Source of the DNA: Clostridiales bacterium | GTDB lineage: Bacteria; Bacillota; Clostridia; Lachnospirales; Lachnospiraceae | Assembly: GCA_018372435.1 (NCBI GenBank) | Contig: JAHAJA010000003.1 | Coordinates: 124,001 to 188,000, forward strand | DNA: 64,000 nucleotides | Direction of reading: 5' to 3' | In this document: piece after piece, positions 26,271-35,572 of the stretch | Numbering within the stretch: position 1 is the stretch's first letter | Layout: every line of letters starts with the position of its first letter | The notes under the pieces: generated by a model | Told to the model about the DNA's origin: nothing | The model's input: only the letters and a program-made list of their open reading frames with translations | The model's database searches: none | Made by a program: the position numbers and the translations under genes

Positions 26271-28430
26271 ATGATTCATAATAATTATATACAAAAAACC
26301 TATGCAGGTTGGCTTGGTAAAGTAATTGGTATTCGAATGGGTGCTCCAATAGAAGGTTGGTCGAAAGAAAAGATTGCTAAGTTTTATGGAAACGAAATGA
26401 AAGATTATGTCGTTGATTATCAAGATTTCGCTGCCGATGATGATAGCAATGGTCCAATCTTTTTTGTTAGAGGATTGGAACATTATAAGAATCTTACAGC
26501 TAGAGAGATGGGATTTACTTGTCTTAATTATATTCCTAAAGAACATGGATTCTTCTGGTGGGGGAATGAACTTTCTACAGAGCACACTGCTTATAAGAAT
26601 CTGTTATCAGGCATGGAAGCACCTCAGTCAGGTAGTGCTAATGTAAATGGAATGGAGATGGTTGAACAAATCGGTGGACAAATATTCATTGATTGTTTTG
26701 GATTCGTAGCACCAGGAAATCCAAGTTTAGCATGTGAATTAGCAGAAGCAAGTGCAAGAGTTACGCATGATCATGACGGTATTGCTGGCGCAAGATTCAT
26801 CGCAGCATGTATTGCTTTAGCATATGAGAAGGACGATATTCTTTCTATTATGAGAGAAGCATTAACATATATCTCACGGGAAGGCAATTATTATAAAGTA
26901 GTTACAGACATGATTCAGTTCTACGAAGAAGGAAAAAGTAGCGAAGAAGCATTTGCATTCATAAGAGAGAAGTATTGGACCGATTGTTACAAGGGAATTT
27001 GTCACATCATACCGAATGCAGGAATTATTGCAATTGCATTACTATACGGAAAAGGTAACTTTTTAAAGACCATGGAGATTGTGAATCTACTTGGATTTGA
27101 TACGGATTGTAACGCGGGTAATGTCGGAGCAATCTTAGGCGTTTTATGTGGTACTTACGAAGAAAATCAAGTTAATGGAATTCCAAAACATCTAATTACA
27201 CCGATTAAAGATGTTATGATAGCCTCTAGCATGGTAGGTAGTTTGAATATCTCCACCTTATCAGAGAATACGTTACTCTTTTGTAAGCTAGGATATGAGC
27301 TAACAGGAATGGAGATGCCAGCGCCATATAAGGAATGGTGGGAAGCACTGGAGAACGAAGGTAAGAGAATCTCTCATTTTGCTTTTGTAGATGCCATTCA
27401 TGGATTTCGAATTAAGGGTTCCTACAAGAATGCAGAACTACGTGTAATGAATACGGTAGAAGACTCTTACGAAGGCAATCGTTGCTTGAAGATTATCTCA
27501 AATAATATGCATCCAGGTAATCAGGTGTATGTGTATCAAAAGACCTACTATGAACCAGAGGATCTTCATGATGCAAGATATCAACCATGTTTTTCTCCAA
27601 TTGCATATCCAGGGGATAAGGTGTCATGTTATATTAAGAATGTAACAGGGCAAAAGTTAATGGCATATCTATATTGCGTGGATTCGACAGCAAATAAGAA
27701 ATACCGTTTTGCTGAAATGGAAATAAATGGGGATAACTTTGTGGATTTGTGGATAAAAATGGAAAATAATATCCCGATTATCCACAATGCAAGAATAAAA
27801 GAAGTCGGATTAGAGCTTGTTTCGTTGGAAAATGAAGATATTTACTTTGGAGAACAGGTTATTGTATATATGGATTCGTTCATAATAGAGAGTAAACCAC
27901 AAGTTTCTATTGATTTGTCAACCTTGACTTTTGATGACTATTCCTTGCATAGTGTAGTACAAAAAGAGTTAAGTGGATTTACTCATTATCAGCCTACAGT
28001 CGATGGAATAGCAATTACCGACGAAGGTGTGAGATTATCTTCTTCAGAGAAAATCTTTACTGGGGATTATTATTGGCAAGATTACGAATGCAATTTGAAG
28101 TTTTCAATGTTACAAGGAGAGAAATTTGATCTATTACTTCGATCACAGGGAAGTTTACGTTCCTATGGGATTCGAATTACGGGTAATGAGTTGCAAATTA
28201 TTCGTAACTTTGAGAATACGGAATTGATTCTTAGTAAAACACCGTTTAAAAGAGAAATTGGTAAAGTATATCAATTGAAAACAAGAGTTGAGAAGAGCCA
28301 GATACATGTTATACTTGAAGATGTTACGCTTGTGGTTGAAGAAGACACGTACGCTTATGGTATGATTGGTATGCAGGTTGACGAAGAGACAATTGTTGAG
28401 CTAAAGCAAGTGTCGGTTAATTATATATAA
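26271..28430 (+). CDS. ADP-ribosylglycohydrolase-family protein with C-terminal beta domain
   Basis: Protein of about 719 residues. Residues 1-330 match the ADP-ribosylglycohydrolase fold, with metal-site motifs in DDDSNGPIFF, THDHDGIAGARFIAA and FDTDCNAGNVGAILG. The remaining 390 residues look like beta-sandwich, carbohydrate-binding or LamG-like domains and have no family name I can give. There is no signal peptide. Such enzymes remove ADP-ribose or split related N-glycosides; next to a nucleoside hydrolase and ribokinase, a role on a nucleoside-like substrate is a fair inference. ATG 26271 is preferred over the earlier 26187 because of its AAGG box. Confidence 0.75.
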   Translation: MIHNNYIQKTYAGWLGKVIGIRMGAPIEGWSKEKIAKFYGNEMKDYVVDYQDFAADDDSNGPIFFVRGLEHYKNLTAREMGFTCLNYIPKEHGFFWWGNELSTEHTAYKNLLSGMEAPQSGSANVNGMEMVEQIGGQIFIDCFGFVAPGNPSLACELAEASARVTHDHDGIAGARFIAACIALAYEKDDILSIMREALTYISREGNYYKVVTDMIQFYEEGKSSEEAFAFIREKYWTDCYKGICHIIPNAGIIAIALLYGKGNFLKTMEIVNLLGFDTDCNAGNVGAILGVLCGTYEENQVNGIPKHLITPIKDVMIASSMVGSLNISTLSENTLLFCKLGYELTGMEMPAPYKEWWEALENEGKRISHFAFVDAIHGFRIKGSYKNAELRVMNTVEDSYEGNRCLKIISNNMHPGNQVYVYQKTYYEPEDLHDARYQPCFSPIAYPGDKVSCYIKNVTGQKLMAYLYCVDSTANKKYRFAEMEINGDNFVDLWIKMENNIPIIHNARIKEVGLELVSLENEDIYFGEQVIVYMDSFIIESKPQVSIDLSTLTFDDYSLHSVVQKELSGFTHYQPTVDGIAITDEGVRLSSSEKIFTGDYYWQDYECNLKFSMLQGEKFDLLLRSQGSLRSYGIRITGNELQIIRNFENTELILSKTPFKREIGKVYQLKTRVEKSQIHVILEDVTLVVEEDTYAYGMIGMQVDEETIVELKQVSVNYI

Positions 28431-28444
28431 TAAAGTTTGAAATT

Positions 28445-28494
28445 AAAACAAAGATAGAGTACTAGGAATCCCTTTTATTCTATCTTTGTTTTTT
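28445..28494. terminator. Bidirectional terminator
   Basis: Stem AAAACAAAGATAGA/TCTATCTTTGTTTT followed by TT; on the other strand the A-tract becomes a T-run. It ends both the nucleoside operon and the convergent esterase pseudogene. Confidence 0.85.
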
Positions 28495-28502
28495 ACAAAT
28501 CA

Positions 28503-29481
28503 CTATAAGAGATAATTTAAGCAAAAGGTAGAGTTATTCATTCGGTTTATCCATGAAGTTGAAGCGTCCATGGCTGCGCGGCAACCATTCGTCTGATCCA
28601 GTGCATTTAACATAACAAAATCATGAATGATTGCTTGAATCCTCATTTGTGTTACGCCAACGCCAGCTTCTCTTAGGTTCCTTGCATAGGCTTCTCCCTC
28701 ATCTCGTAAGACATCAGCTTCACCGTTAAGTATCATAGCATCTGGTAACCCACACAATTGTTCCTTGGTAGCACGAAGTGGTGAAGCGGTAATTTGATTC
28801 CTATCTTCCTCACTCGTGGTATATTGATCCCAAAACCAAATCATACCGTCTCGGTAGAGGTAGTAATCTTCAGCAAACAAACAATAGGATTCGGTATCAA
28901 AACAAGCATTTGTGACAGGGTAATAGAGAAGCTGTTTGTGAATCTTTGGACCGTTACGATACTTAGCAAGAATTGTCATCACTGTTGCCATATTACCACC
29001 AACACTGTCACCTGCAACAGTTAAGGTAGAGAAGTTAACCTCTAAACGTAATCTACGAAAGATTCGTGGTAAGCTACAAAGTACATGATAACATTGCTCG
29101 ATAGCAGTAGGATATTTTGCTTCTGGAGACCTAGAATACGCTGGGAAAATCACCACAGAATTCGTTCTTGCGGCTAGCTCATGGACGAGCTTTTCATGTG
29201 TATGTAGACTACCAAATACCCAACCCGCTCCATGAATATAGTAGATAACATTCGGTGTGCCGACAGTTCGCTGGATATATACAGTAAACGTTGATTCTAC
29301 CTAAACTACCAAGATTCATAAGTACTTTCGTCGTTTTTGCTGAATATGTATATACGGGGGTATCTTGTGCTTTCTCTAAAACGAGACGTCCTTGGTCGGG
29401 TGGGAGTTCAAATATAAGTGGTGGTATGGAACTCTGATCACACACTTTCTCAGCAGCAAGTTCTAAGGGTACACATCGCAT
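28503..29481 (-). pseudogene. Frameshifted alpha/beta hydrolase (HSL-type esterase/lipase)
   Basis: Two reading frames on the minus strand together encode an esterase of the hormone-sensitive-lipase family. The C-terminal part carries GDSVGGN (nucleophile elbow), DVLRDEGEAYA and HDFVMLNAL (catalytic His). The oxyanion-hole block IYYIHGAGWVFGS is in the C-terminal frame, but just upstream, near 29290-29320, that frame hits a stop while the N-terminal frame continues and later stops at 29209. One frameshift therefore breaks the gene. The N-terminal start has AAGGAGG before the ATG at 29481. Catalytic residues are otherwise intact, so a recent mutation or a sequencing error is possible. Confidence 0.8.
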
Positions 29482-29510
29482 CAATATAAACCTCCTTAAT
29501 ATCATTTTAT

Positions 29511-29846
29511 GTAAGGGTCAAAATGTAATCTTGGTGTAAAACTCTCTTTACGTTTTCATAGATTCTTAACTGACGTACTATGACACGTAACACGCTACAC
29601 ACCTAAGTACTTCTATGTGTGTACGGAATAGTTATGAAAACGATACGGAATCGCCTTCGATACGGCATCCTGCCGTAGCTCAGGCTGGCTCGGCCTCCAT
29701 GCCACGCCTTCCTAGATAGCCAAAGTACACACTAAGAAGTACTATAGGTGTTTCGCTATCGTTACTTAGTCATAGTACGTCAGCTAAGAATCAAAGCTAC
29801 ATTGTTATGAGTTTTGCTTTTCTACTTTATATCTTTTGATCCTCAT
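29511..29846. repeat. Long palindromic element with GC-rich core, copy 2
   Basis: Imperfect palindrome of about 336 bp. The ends GTAAGGGTCAAAA and (reverse complement) ATGAGGATCAAAA match each other and resemble the family A terminus. Arms at 29563-29585 and 29768-29790 pair through TGACGTACTATGAC. The core 29563-29790 is an inverted homologue of 4601-4826. No clear target duplication. It fills the gap between the esterase pseudogene and queG. Confidence 0.75.
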
Positions 29847-29998
29847 ATCATATAATAGTAGTATATGAGAATATGTTAATAATGTTAAAATACAAAAGTA
29901 TTTCATCAAGGGATTACGCTAATCCACTAGAAAGAAGAAAAAAGGTATGCTATACTAAAAAACATATAACAGAAATGAAATTGGAAGTTGGGAATATT

Positions 29999-30979
29999 GT
30001 GAAGAAGAAAATAGAAGAGTTTTGTAGGTCGCTAGGTCTGGATACCTTTGGCTTTGTACCATGTAGAACTTTTGATGAGCTAAGAGAATTATATCAAGTA
30101 AGACAAGAGAAAAAGCTACAAAATGAATTTGAAGAAAAAGATATCGAAAAGAGGATAAGACCCTCTCATTATATGGAAGATGGGAAGACAATACTATCAA
30201 TCGCATTTCCTTATTATCACGAGGGAGAAGATATTAATAATGGTTTTTCCATATATACAAAACGTCCAGATTATCATCGTGTAGTCATGCAATATATGGA
30301 TAAAATCTGCGAATTTATTATATCCTTAGGTGGTAAAGCAAAGGGATTTGTGGATAGTAATACATTGCCAGAACGGTATATTGCCTATCTTGCAGGAGTT
30401 GGATTTATTGGAAGAAACAATATGATTATTACGAAGAAGTATGGTTCTTATGTATTCTTAGGTGAGATTATAACAGATCTTAAGATCCCCTGTGAGGACA
30501 AGCGTACCTTTGACCAGATAAGAGAATATGCGCAGTGTGGCGAATGTATGAATTGCATTAAGGAATGTCCAACCAAATCAATCAATAAGCATCAAATCAA
30601 TCCGAATATTTGCTTATCTTATATAACACAAAAGAAAGAGATATCAAACAAGGAAATATCCTTGTTGGAAGGAAATGTATTTGGTTGTGATTTTTGCCAG
30701 CTACAGTGTCCGTACAATCAAAATGTCACATGCAATGTATTATCTGAGTTCAAGACAGTGGAGTATATGAATGAGGATATCTATGTGTATGCAAATATGA
30801 ATAACCAATATTTCAAAGAAAAGATTGGTAAAACCTCTTGTGGTTGGCGAGGGAAGAATGTTATTAAGCGTAATGCAATTATTGGAATTAATTTTCAAGA
30901 TAGAAAGTATGATTTGAATGAATTTCGTGGTGACTCACCATATATTAATGAATATATTGATAGAATACAGGAAAAATAA
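29999..30979 (+). CDS. queG: Epoxyqueuosine reductase QueG-like iron-sulfur protein
   Basis: Cobalamin- and 4Fe-4S-dependent enzyme family that makes queuosine in tRNA. Two ferredoxin-type cluster motifs are present: CGECMNCIKECP and CDFCQLQCP. The N-terminal half has the QueG-like pattern with SIAFPYY, PDYHR and FVDSNTLPERYIAYLAGVGFIGRN. The GTG start at 29999 gives the family-like N-terminus (MKKKIEEFCRSLGLDTFGF); ATG 29975 is also possible, and the longest frame begins at 29873. No other queuosine gene is nearby, so a QueG-like reductase with a different substrate cannot be excluded. Confidence 0.78.
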   Translation: MKKKIEEFCRSLGLDTFGFVPCRTFDELRELYQVRQEKKLQNEFEEKDIEKRIRPSHYMEDGKTILSIAFPYYHEGEDINNGFSIYTKRPDYHRVVMQYMDKICEFIISLGGKAKGFVDSNTLPERYIAYLAGVGFIGRNNMIITKKYGSYVFLGEIITDLKIPCEDKRTFDQIREYAQCGECMNCIKECPTKSINKHQINPNICLSYITQKKEISNKEISLLEGNVFGCDFCQLQCPYNQNVTCNVLSEFKTVEYMNEDIYVYANMNNQYFKEKIGKTSCGWRGKNVIKRNAIIGINFQDRKYDLNEFRGDSPYINEYIDRIQEK

Positions 30980-31002
30980 TTAGGTGCATAAGTTTAAAAT
31001 AT

Positions 31003-31046
31003 AAGAAGAGTACGTGGCTGATATGGGTCATGCACTCTTCTTTTTT
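31003..31046 (+). terminator. Terminator after queG-like gene
   Basis: Stem AGAAGAGTACGTG/CATGCACTCTTCT followed by TTTTT. Confidence 0.85.
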
Positions 31047-31200
31047 GTAGTTTAATAAGTGCCATCGCCTTAAGTAGCAACCTTTAACGAAAATAACAGA
31101 AATTGTACGAATTTCCACGAAAAAAATCATAAAACATAAAACTTTTCACTCTTTTAAATTGTCTAATATGATAGAATGAAAAATAGAGGAGATGGTTATC

Positions 31201-32187
31201 GTGTTAAGAGAACAAAGAAAAAGACTTAGAAGAAAAAGAAGAAAACAATTACTAGTTGCCCTAGCATTAACAGGGATCCTTAGTGTATCTATTATAGAAT
31301 CTGCTGCTCATGAGAACGAAGCAACGAACCAGAATAATTTCACGAATATTGTTACATTAGAATCTGTTAAAGACAATGGATTTGAGAACATAAAACCGTT
31401 GAGCAAAGATGAGCAGAAATATGAGGAGCTTGATGGAGAAGAAAGCAGTAAAGAAAACAATGTAAATGATGATGGAGTTGTAAAACCAACAGAAACCATT
31501 GAAAACTATGTTCAAGAAGAAAAAGAAGAATCTAAGCAAGAAGAAAATAAAAAAGAAGAAAATAAAAAAGATAAAAATAAAAAAGATGAAGTAAGTACAC
31601 ATAATGAAAATGATATAGAAAAAGATAACTTTTCGGATGCAGTATTTATAGGGGATTCCAGAACCGAAGGACTACAGATTAACACAGGGTTAACAACAGC
31701 AAAATTCTTATCGGCAAAGGGATTAATGGTTGATACTGCTTTGAAAAACAATGTAATCAAGTTGAAGAATGGATCGAGAGGTACTGTCATCGATGGTTTG
31801 AAAGAAGGAACCTATAATCGAGTTTATGTAATGTTTGGTATGAATGAACTAGGTTGGCCATATCTCGATGTATTCACTAGTCGTTATGAAAAACTAATTA
31901 CAGAAATAAAAAAAGTACAACCGAATGCAACGATTTATGTGCAATCAATTTTACCTGTTTCAAAAGCGAAATCGGATAAAGATTCTATCTACAATAACGA
32001 GAATATTAATAAGTTCAATAAAGCAATTAAAGATATGGCAAATAAGAATGGATATATTTACTTAGATGTGGCAAGTGCCGTAAAAGACAGTAATTCGGCA
32101 TTACCAAGTAATGCAAGTTCAGATGGTGTACATTTGAATAAAGAATATAGCCAAAAGTGGTTAAACTACTTAAGAGATACTAAATAA
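31201..32187 (+). CDS. Membrane-anchored SGNH/GDSL-type hydrolase
   Basis: Exported esterase-like protein of about 328 residues. A basic N-terminus (RKRLRRKRRKQ) is followed by one membrane segment (VALALTGILSVSIIESAA), then a long Glu/Lys/Asn-rich spacer (about 40-140). The SGNH domain has VFIGDSRTEGL (catalytic Ser), MFGMNELG (Asn block) and DGVHLNKEYSQKW (catalytic Asp/His). Outside the membrane it may deacylate cell-wall polymers; the substrate is unknown. GTG 31201 is preferred because AGAGGAG directly abuts the ATG at 31192. The DUF4358 lipoprotein follows 22 bp later. Confidence 0.8.
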   Translation: MLREQRKRLRRKRRKQLLVALALTGILSVSIIESAAHENEATNQNNFTNIVTLESVKDNGFENIKPLSKDEQKYEELDGEESSKENNVNDDGVVKPTETIENYVQEEKEESKQEENKKEENKKDKNKKDEVSTHNENDIEKDNFSDAVFIGDSRTEGLQINTGLTTAKFLSAKGLMVDTALKNNVIKLKNGSRGTVIDGLKEGTYNRVYVMFGMNELGWPYLDVFTSRYEKLITEIKKVQPNATIYVQSILPVSKAKSDKDSIYNNENINKFNKAIKDMANKNGYIYLDVASAVKDSNSALPSNASSDGVHLNKEYSQKWLNYLRDTK

Positions 32188-32209
32188 AACGAAGGAGGAA
32201 GTTGAGTTT

Positions 32210-32653
32210 ATGAAACGAATAATTTTATTAATCATGATGGCAGCACTATTAACTGGTTGTGGCAAGAAAGAGGTAGCCAATATTAATCCTGACGATATAG
32301 CAAATCGTCTATTGAAGGAAGTGACCTATGGTGGAAACATGGATCAGATGAATGATGATATGATTGCAATATTATATGATGTGAATGCAGAAGATGTTAG
32401 CAAACAAATCGTTTATTGTAGTACAGATGCCACTGCTGATGAAATTGCTGTTTTTGAAGCAACATCAGAAGATGCAGTGAAACGTGTAGAAGAAGTGGTA
32501 AAACAAAGGGTGACGGATCAAAAGGCAAGCTTTGAAGGTTATGGACCAAAGGAAGTTGAAAAGTTAGAGAAGGCAATTGTTAAGAGAGTAGGAAAGGTAG
32601 TTGTTTTGTGCGTATCTAATGATAGTGATAAAGCAAATGAAATTTTTAAATAG
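32210..32653 (+). CDS. DUF4358 lipoprotein
   Basis: Small lipoprotein of 147 residues with lipobox LTGC (Cys17). The remainder resembles DUF4358: PDDIANRLLKEV, an acidic middle, and a C-terminal helix ending VVLCVSNDSDKANEIF. Function unknown; it is often found beside SGNH hydrolases and other envelope proteins, as here. Confidence 0.75.
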   Translation: MKRIILLIMMAALLTGCGKKEVANINPDDIANRLLKEVTYGGNMDQMNDDMIAILYDVNAEDVSKQIVYCSTDATADEIAVFEATSEDAVKRVEEVVKQRVTDQKASFEGYGPKEVEKLEKAIVKRVGKVVVLCVSNDSDKANEIFK

Positions 32654-32683
32654 ATAAGAAACAGTAATAAAATGATAGTAATG

Positions 32684-32738
32684 AAAGAGCAAGCAATGTG
32701 AAACCTAGATAATTAGGAATACATATTGCTTGCTCTTT
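32684..32738 (+). terminator. Terminator after DUF4358 gene
   Basis: Stem AAAGAGCAAGCAATGTG/CATATTGCTTGCTCTTT around a 21-nt loop. Confidence 0.8.
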
Positions 32739-32816
32739 CGCATATGAGATAGGTGGATTGAGCTGATTTGAAGAGAATTTCAAATTCGTTTGCTAACTTA
32801 GTTATTCATCCGATAT

Positions 32817-33302
32817 CTATACTTCTTGCTTAGAGGACTCATCATCTCCTGTCATAGATGGGGGCGTCATATAATTATGTTTTGGTTTGTCAGCTATCTT
32901 AGTCATTGTAATTGTCTCATTACCTTCAGAATCTGTGGTTGTTATCTTCAGATAGATGGACCCATCTGGTCCAACTACATATTCTCTAACAGAATCACTT
33001 TCAATCTTTTCACCACTTCCTGAGGAATTTGAAGTACCATTAGTAGATGCTATATCTTCCTCAGTTGGAGCGTTTGGATCTTCGCTATTTTCTTGTTTTG
33101 TAGCTTTGATTAGTTCCATGATATTACCATAGGTTTCAGAAGGAACAACCGCTGAAGAATCCTTGATGGTGCTTATGTAAGAATCTTTATCAGTATCCGC
33201 ATTCGCATTTGTGGTTTGGTTGGAATTCTCAGTATACGTTCTTTGCAATGTGCTTTGTGCCTCAATCGCGTTAAGGCGTTGTCTTAACGATTCAATAGTC
33301 AT
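32817..33302 (-). CDS. Hypothetical hydrophilic Ser/Thr/Asn-rich protein
   Basis: Unrecognised protein of 161 residues with no signal peptide or membrane segment. An N-terminal helix (MTIESLRQRLNAIEAQ) is followed by a low-complexity Thr/Asn/Asp stretch and a small beta region VVGPDGSIYLKITTTDSEGNETITMTKI. A strong GGAGG box lies 7 nt before the ATG, so it is very likely expressed. The repeated acidic and small residues suggest a flexible surface or linker protein, but there is no firm assignment. Confidence 0.65.
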   Translation of the reverse strand: MTIESLRQRLNAIEAQSTLQRTYTENSNQTTNANADTDKDSYISTIKDSSAVVPSETYGNIMELIKATKQENSEDPNAPTEEDIASTNGTSNSSGSGEKIESDSVREYVVGPDGSIYLKITTTDSEGNETITMTKIADKPKHNYMTPPSMTGDDESSKQEV

Positions 33303-33564
33303 AGTATGACCTCCTATTTTTCGTGTGTACGTCCATGTAATAGTGGGAAAACATCCTATTTTCTATACTACATATCGGTATAAATATTTGTTTTATTATA
33401 CAGTTCACAGAAACTACATATAAAGTTCACAAAGAAAAATGTAAAATGAGTATAATGTAAATGGCATTATTTACCGATACTATACATAGCATTACCTTAT
33501 ATAAGGAAAAATAGATATGACGTAATGTGAATCTTATAAATGAAAAAGAAAGGAGGACATTGTC

Positions 33565-33729
33565 ATGTATCAAGATAGTTTACGTAACCAAATAAGTGTA
33601 TTACATGATTGTAGTACATATACTAAAAGAATAATTAACTGGAAAACATGCTATAGAGATCAAAACTATTGTGAACATAACAATAGAATCCAATCCATAG
33701 AACAAGTAAGTTTAATTGAAATTAACTGA
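33565..33729 (+). CDS. Small uncharacterised protein (54 residues)
   Basis: Short reading frame with a strong AAAGGAGG box and ATG 33565, ending TGA 33729. It has three Cys, many Asn/Gln and a basic/aromatic centre (RIINWKTCYRDQNYCEHNN). No family recognised. It stands directly upstream of the structured leader of the rtcB operon and may be transcribed with it. Confidence 0.5.
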   Translation: MYQDSLRNQISVLHDCSTYTKRIINWKTCYRDQNYCEHNNRIQSIEQVSLIEIN

Positions 33730-33745
33730 TATTAAGTTGTAGTTT

Positions 33746-33858
33746 CGATAGCAATGTTTTCTTGTTATTTAGTAGAATCATGCTATCGGCTGAATAGGAT
33801 ATAGGGATAGGTAAGCCGATTACTAGATGCGATAAGCGTGTAGTAGTGGGCTTTTTTT
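33746..33858 (+). promoter_or_regulatory. Possible attenuator: three overlapping hairpins ending in a terminator
   Basis: Hairpin 1 pairs 33746-33753 (CGATAGCA) with 33781-33788 (TGCTATCG). Hairpin 2 pairs 33785-33791 (ATCGGCT) with 33814-33820 (AGCCGAT). Hairpin 3 pairs 33813-33825 with 33841-33853 and is followed by seven T residues, a terminator. Hairpins 1 and 2 share bases, as do 2 and 3, so they are mutually exclusive in a chain. It lies upstream of the zinc-finger and rtcB genes. It may simply be the terminator of the small gene at 33565. Confidence 0.5.
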
Positions 33859-33884
33859 GATAGCATATCAAGGAGGAATATAAG

Positions 33885-34073
33885 ATGGCGAAATATAGAG
33901 AAACAGTATGCATGTATTATGTTGCATTAGGGGAATGTAAAAAAGGTAGAGATGCATGTCATGAGCATTATTGTCAAAAATGTAATAAATATTACCCTAG
34001 AGCAAAAGAAAGACATATCAATCAGAAAAAGAAAAGTTTACAAGATTTAAGAAAAAATGAACGATATGATTAG
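33885..34073 (+). CDS. Small Cys-rich (zinc-binding-like) protein linked to rtcB
   Basis: Basic protein of 62 residues with CMYYVALGECKKGRDACHEHYCQKCNKYYPR, giving five Cys and two His in under 30 residues, a probable zinc site. The tail is Lys/Arg-rich, which fits nucleic-acid binding. AAGGAGG precedes the ATG. It ends 34 bp before rtcB and is probably co-transcribed. Function unknown; partnership with RNA ligase is inferred from position only. Confidence 0.65.
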   Translation: MAKYRETVCMYYVALGECKKGRDACHEHYCQKCNKYYPRAKERHINQKKKSLQDLRKNERYD

Positions 34074-34107
34074 TGTATTATAGAAATTAAGGAGAATAGA
34101 TTGAGAT

Positions 34108-35319
34108 ATGATTATAATAGAAGGTAAGTATAACATAGCGAAAGTTTTCACAGATATTGTGGAGGAAACTGCATTGTCACAGATTAGAACATTATGCAAT
34201 CAGGAATTCGTGAAGGATTCAAAGATACGAATTATGCCTGATGTGCATGCCGGAGCAGGTTGTACCATCGGTACAACCATGACGATTAAAGATAAGATTG
34301 TTCCGAATCTGGTTGGAGTGGATATTGGATGTGGTATGGAAACAATTCAGGTTAAGAACAAACATATAGAATTACAGAAGTTAGACAAATTAATCTACGA
34401 AGAGATACCATCTGGTTTCAATATTCGAAAGAAGCCACATAAATACAATGATGAAGTTGATCTAACTGCTCTTAGATGCAAGCTAGATGGTAAAATCAAC
34501 ATAGCAAGAGCACAGATGTCACTTGGAACCTTAGGTGGTGGAAATCATTTTATAGAAGTAGACCAAGATGAGGAAGCAAACTTGTATATCGTTGTTCATT
34601 CAGGCTCAAGACATCTAGGACTTGAAGTGGCAAATTACTATCAAGAACAAGCCTATCGTTCATTGAACCAAAACACGGCACAAGATATCTATCATCTTGC
34701 AGAAGAATATAAGGCATTAGGAAAAGATCATGAAATTCAATCTGCCGTCAAAGCTTTGAAGCAACAAATTAAGACTGAAATTCCGAAGCAACTTACCTAT
34801 GTATCTGATAAGTTAATGGAAGACTATATCCATGATATGATGATTGTCCAGAGATTTGCTATGTTGAATCGTAAGGCAATGATGGATGTAATCATTAAGG
34901 GAATGAAACTCAAAGTAGTAGAGGAGTTCACAACAATCCATAATTATATTGATATTGAAAACATGATATTAAGAAAAGGTGCTGTGTCAGCTGCAAAGGG
35001 TGAGAAGTTATTAATACCTATTAATATGAGAGATGGTTCTTTGATTTGCATTGGTAAGGGGAATACAGATTGGAATCAATCTGCACCACATGGTGCAGGA
35101 CGCTTAATGTCAAGAAAGCAGGCTAAGAATGCCTATACCGTATCGGAATTCAAGAAAGAGATGAAAGGGATCTATACGACATCCGTTAATGATAAAACTT
35201 TAGATGAGTGCCCTATGGCATATAAAGGTATGGAGGATATCGTGAGCAACATAGCGGATACGGTCGAGATTATGAAGGTGATTAAACCAATCTATAACTT
35301 TAAGGCTGGAGAAGAGTAG
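34108..35319 (+). CDS. rtcB: RNA-splicing ligase RtcB
   Basis: RNA ligase of 403 residues that joins 2',3'-cyclic phosphate (3'-phosphate) and 5'-hydroxyl ends using GTP and manganese. Motifs are PDVHAGAGCTIGTT, VGVDIGCGMET (metal-binding Cys), GTLGGGNHFIE, HSGSRHLG and SAPHGAGRLMSR, the last carrying the His that takes GMP. It is the shorter bacterial form. Roles are tRNA or rRNA repair; in this operon only the small zinc-type protein accompanies it. Confidence 0.92.
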   Translation: MIIIEGKYNIAKVFTDIVEETALSQIRTLCNQEFVKDSKIRIMPDVHAGAGCTIGTTMTIKDKIVPNLVGVDIGCGMETIQVKNKHIELQKLDKLIYEEIPSGFNIRKKPHKYNDEVDLTALRCKLDGKINIARAQMSLGTLGGGNHFIEVDQDEEANLYIVVHSGSRHLGLEVANYYQEQAYRSLNQNTAQDIYHLAEEYKALGKDHEIQSAVKALKQQIKTEIPKQLTYVSDKLMEDYIHDMMIVQRFAMLNRKAMMDVIIKGMKLKVVEEFTTIHNYIDIENMILRKGAVSAAKGEKLLIPINMRDGSLICIGKGNTDWNQSAPHGAGRLMSRKQAKNAYTVSEFKKEMKGIYTTSVNDKTLDECPMAYKGMEDIVSNIADTVEIMKVIKPIYNFKAGEE

Positions 35320-35349
35320 TTAAATGTAGCATAGAAAATGGATAAGTAT

Positions 35350-35390
35350 AAAAGCAATGCAATTTTTAATTAAGTTGCATTGCTTTTTTT
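35350..35390 (+). terminator. Terminator after rtcB
   Basis: Stem AAAAGCAATGCAA/TTGCATTGCTTTT followed by TTT. Confidence 0.85.
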
Positions 35391-35572
35391 GAGAAGGATT
35401 GCTTAATTTAATTGACCTAATAACTTTATGACTTAATTGAGGATGAAAAGATTATGATGAAATGAACGAGAAATTTAACAAGATATTCCTAAAGAATAAA
35501 CAAAATGTTTAATTATGGTAAAACATATGATATAATTTGGACTAAAATGCGTTAATAAGAAGGGAATTCAAG

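Noticed and set aside
29873..29998. N-terminal extension of the QueG-like frame
   Set aside because: The extra residues are basic and unlike the family, lack a ribosome binding site and cover a likely promoter region with TATACT.
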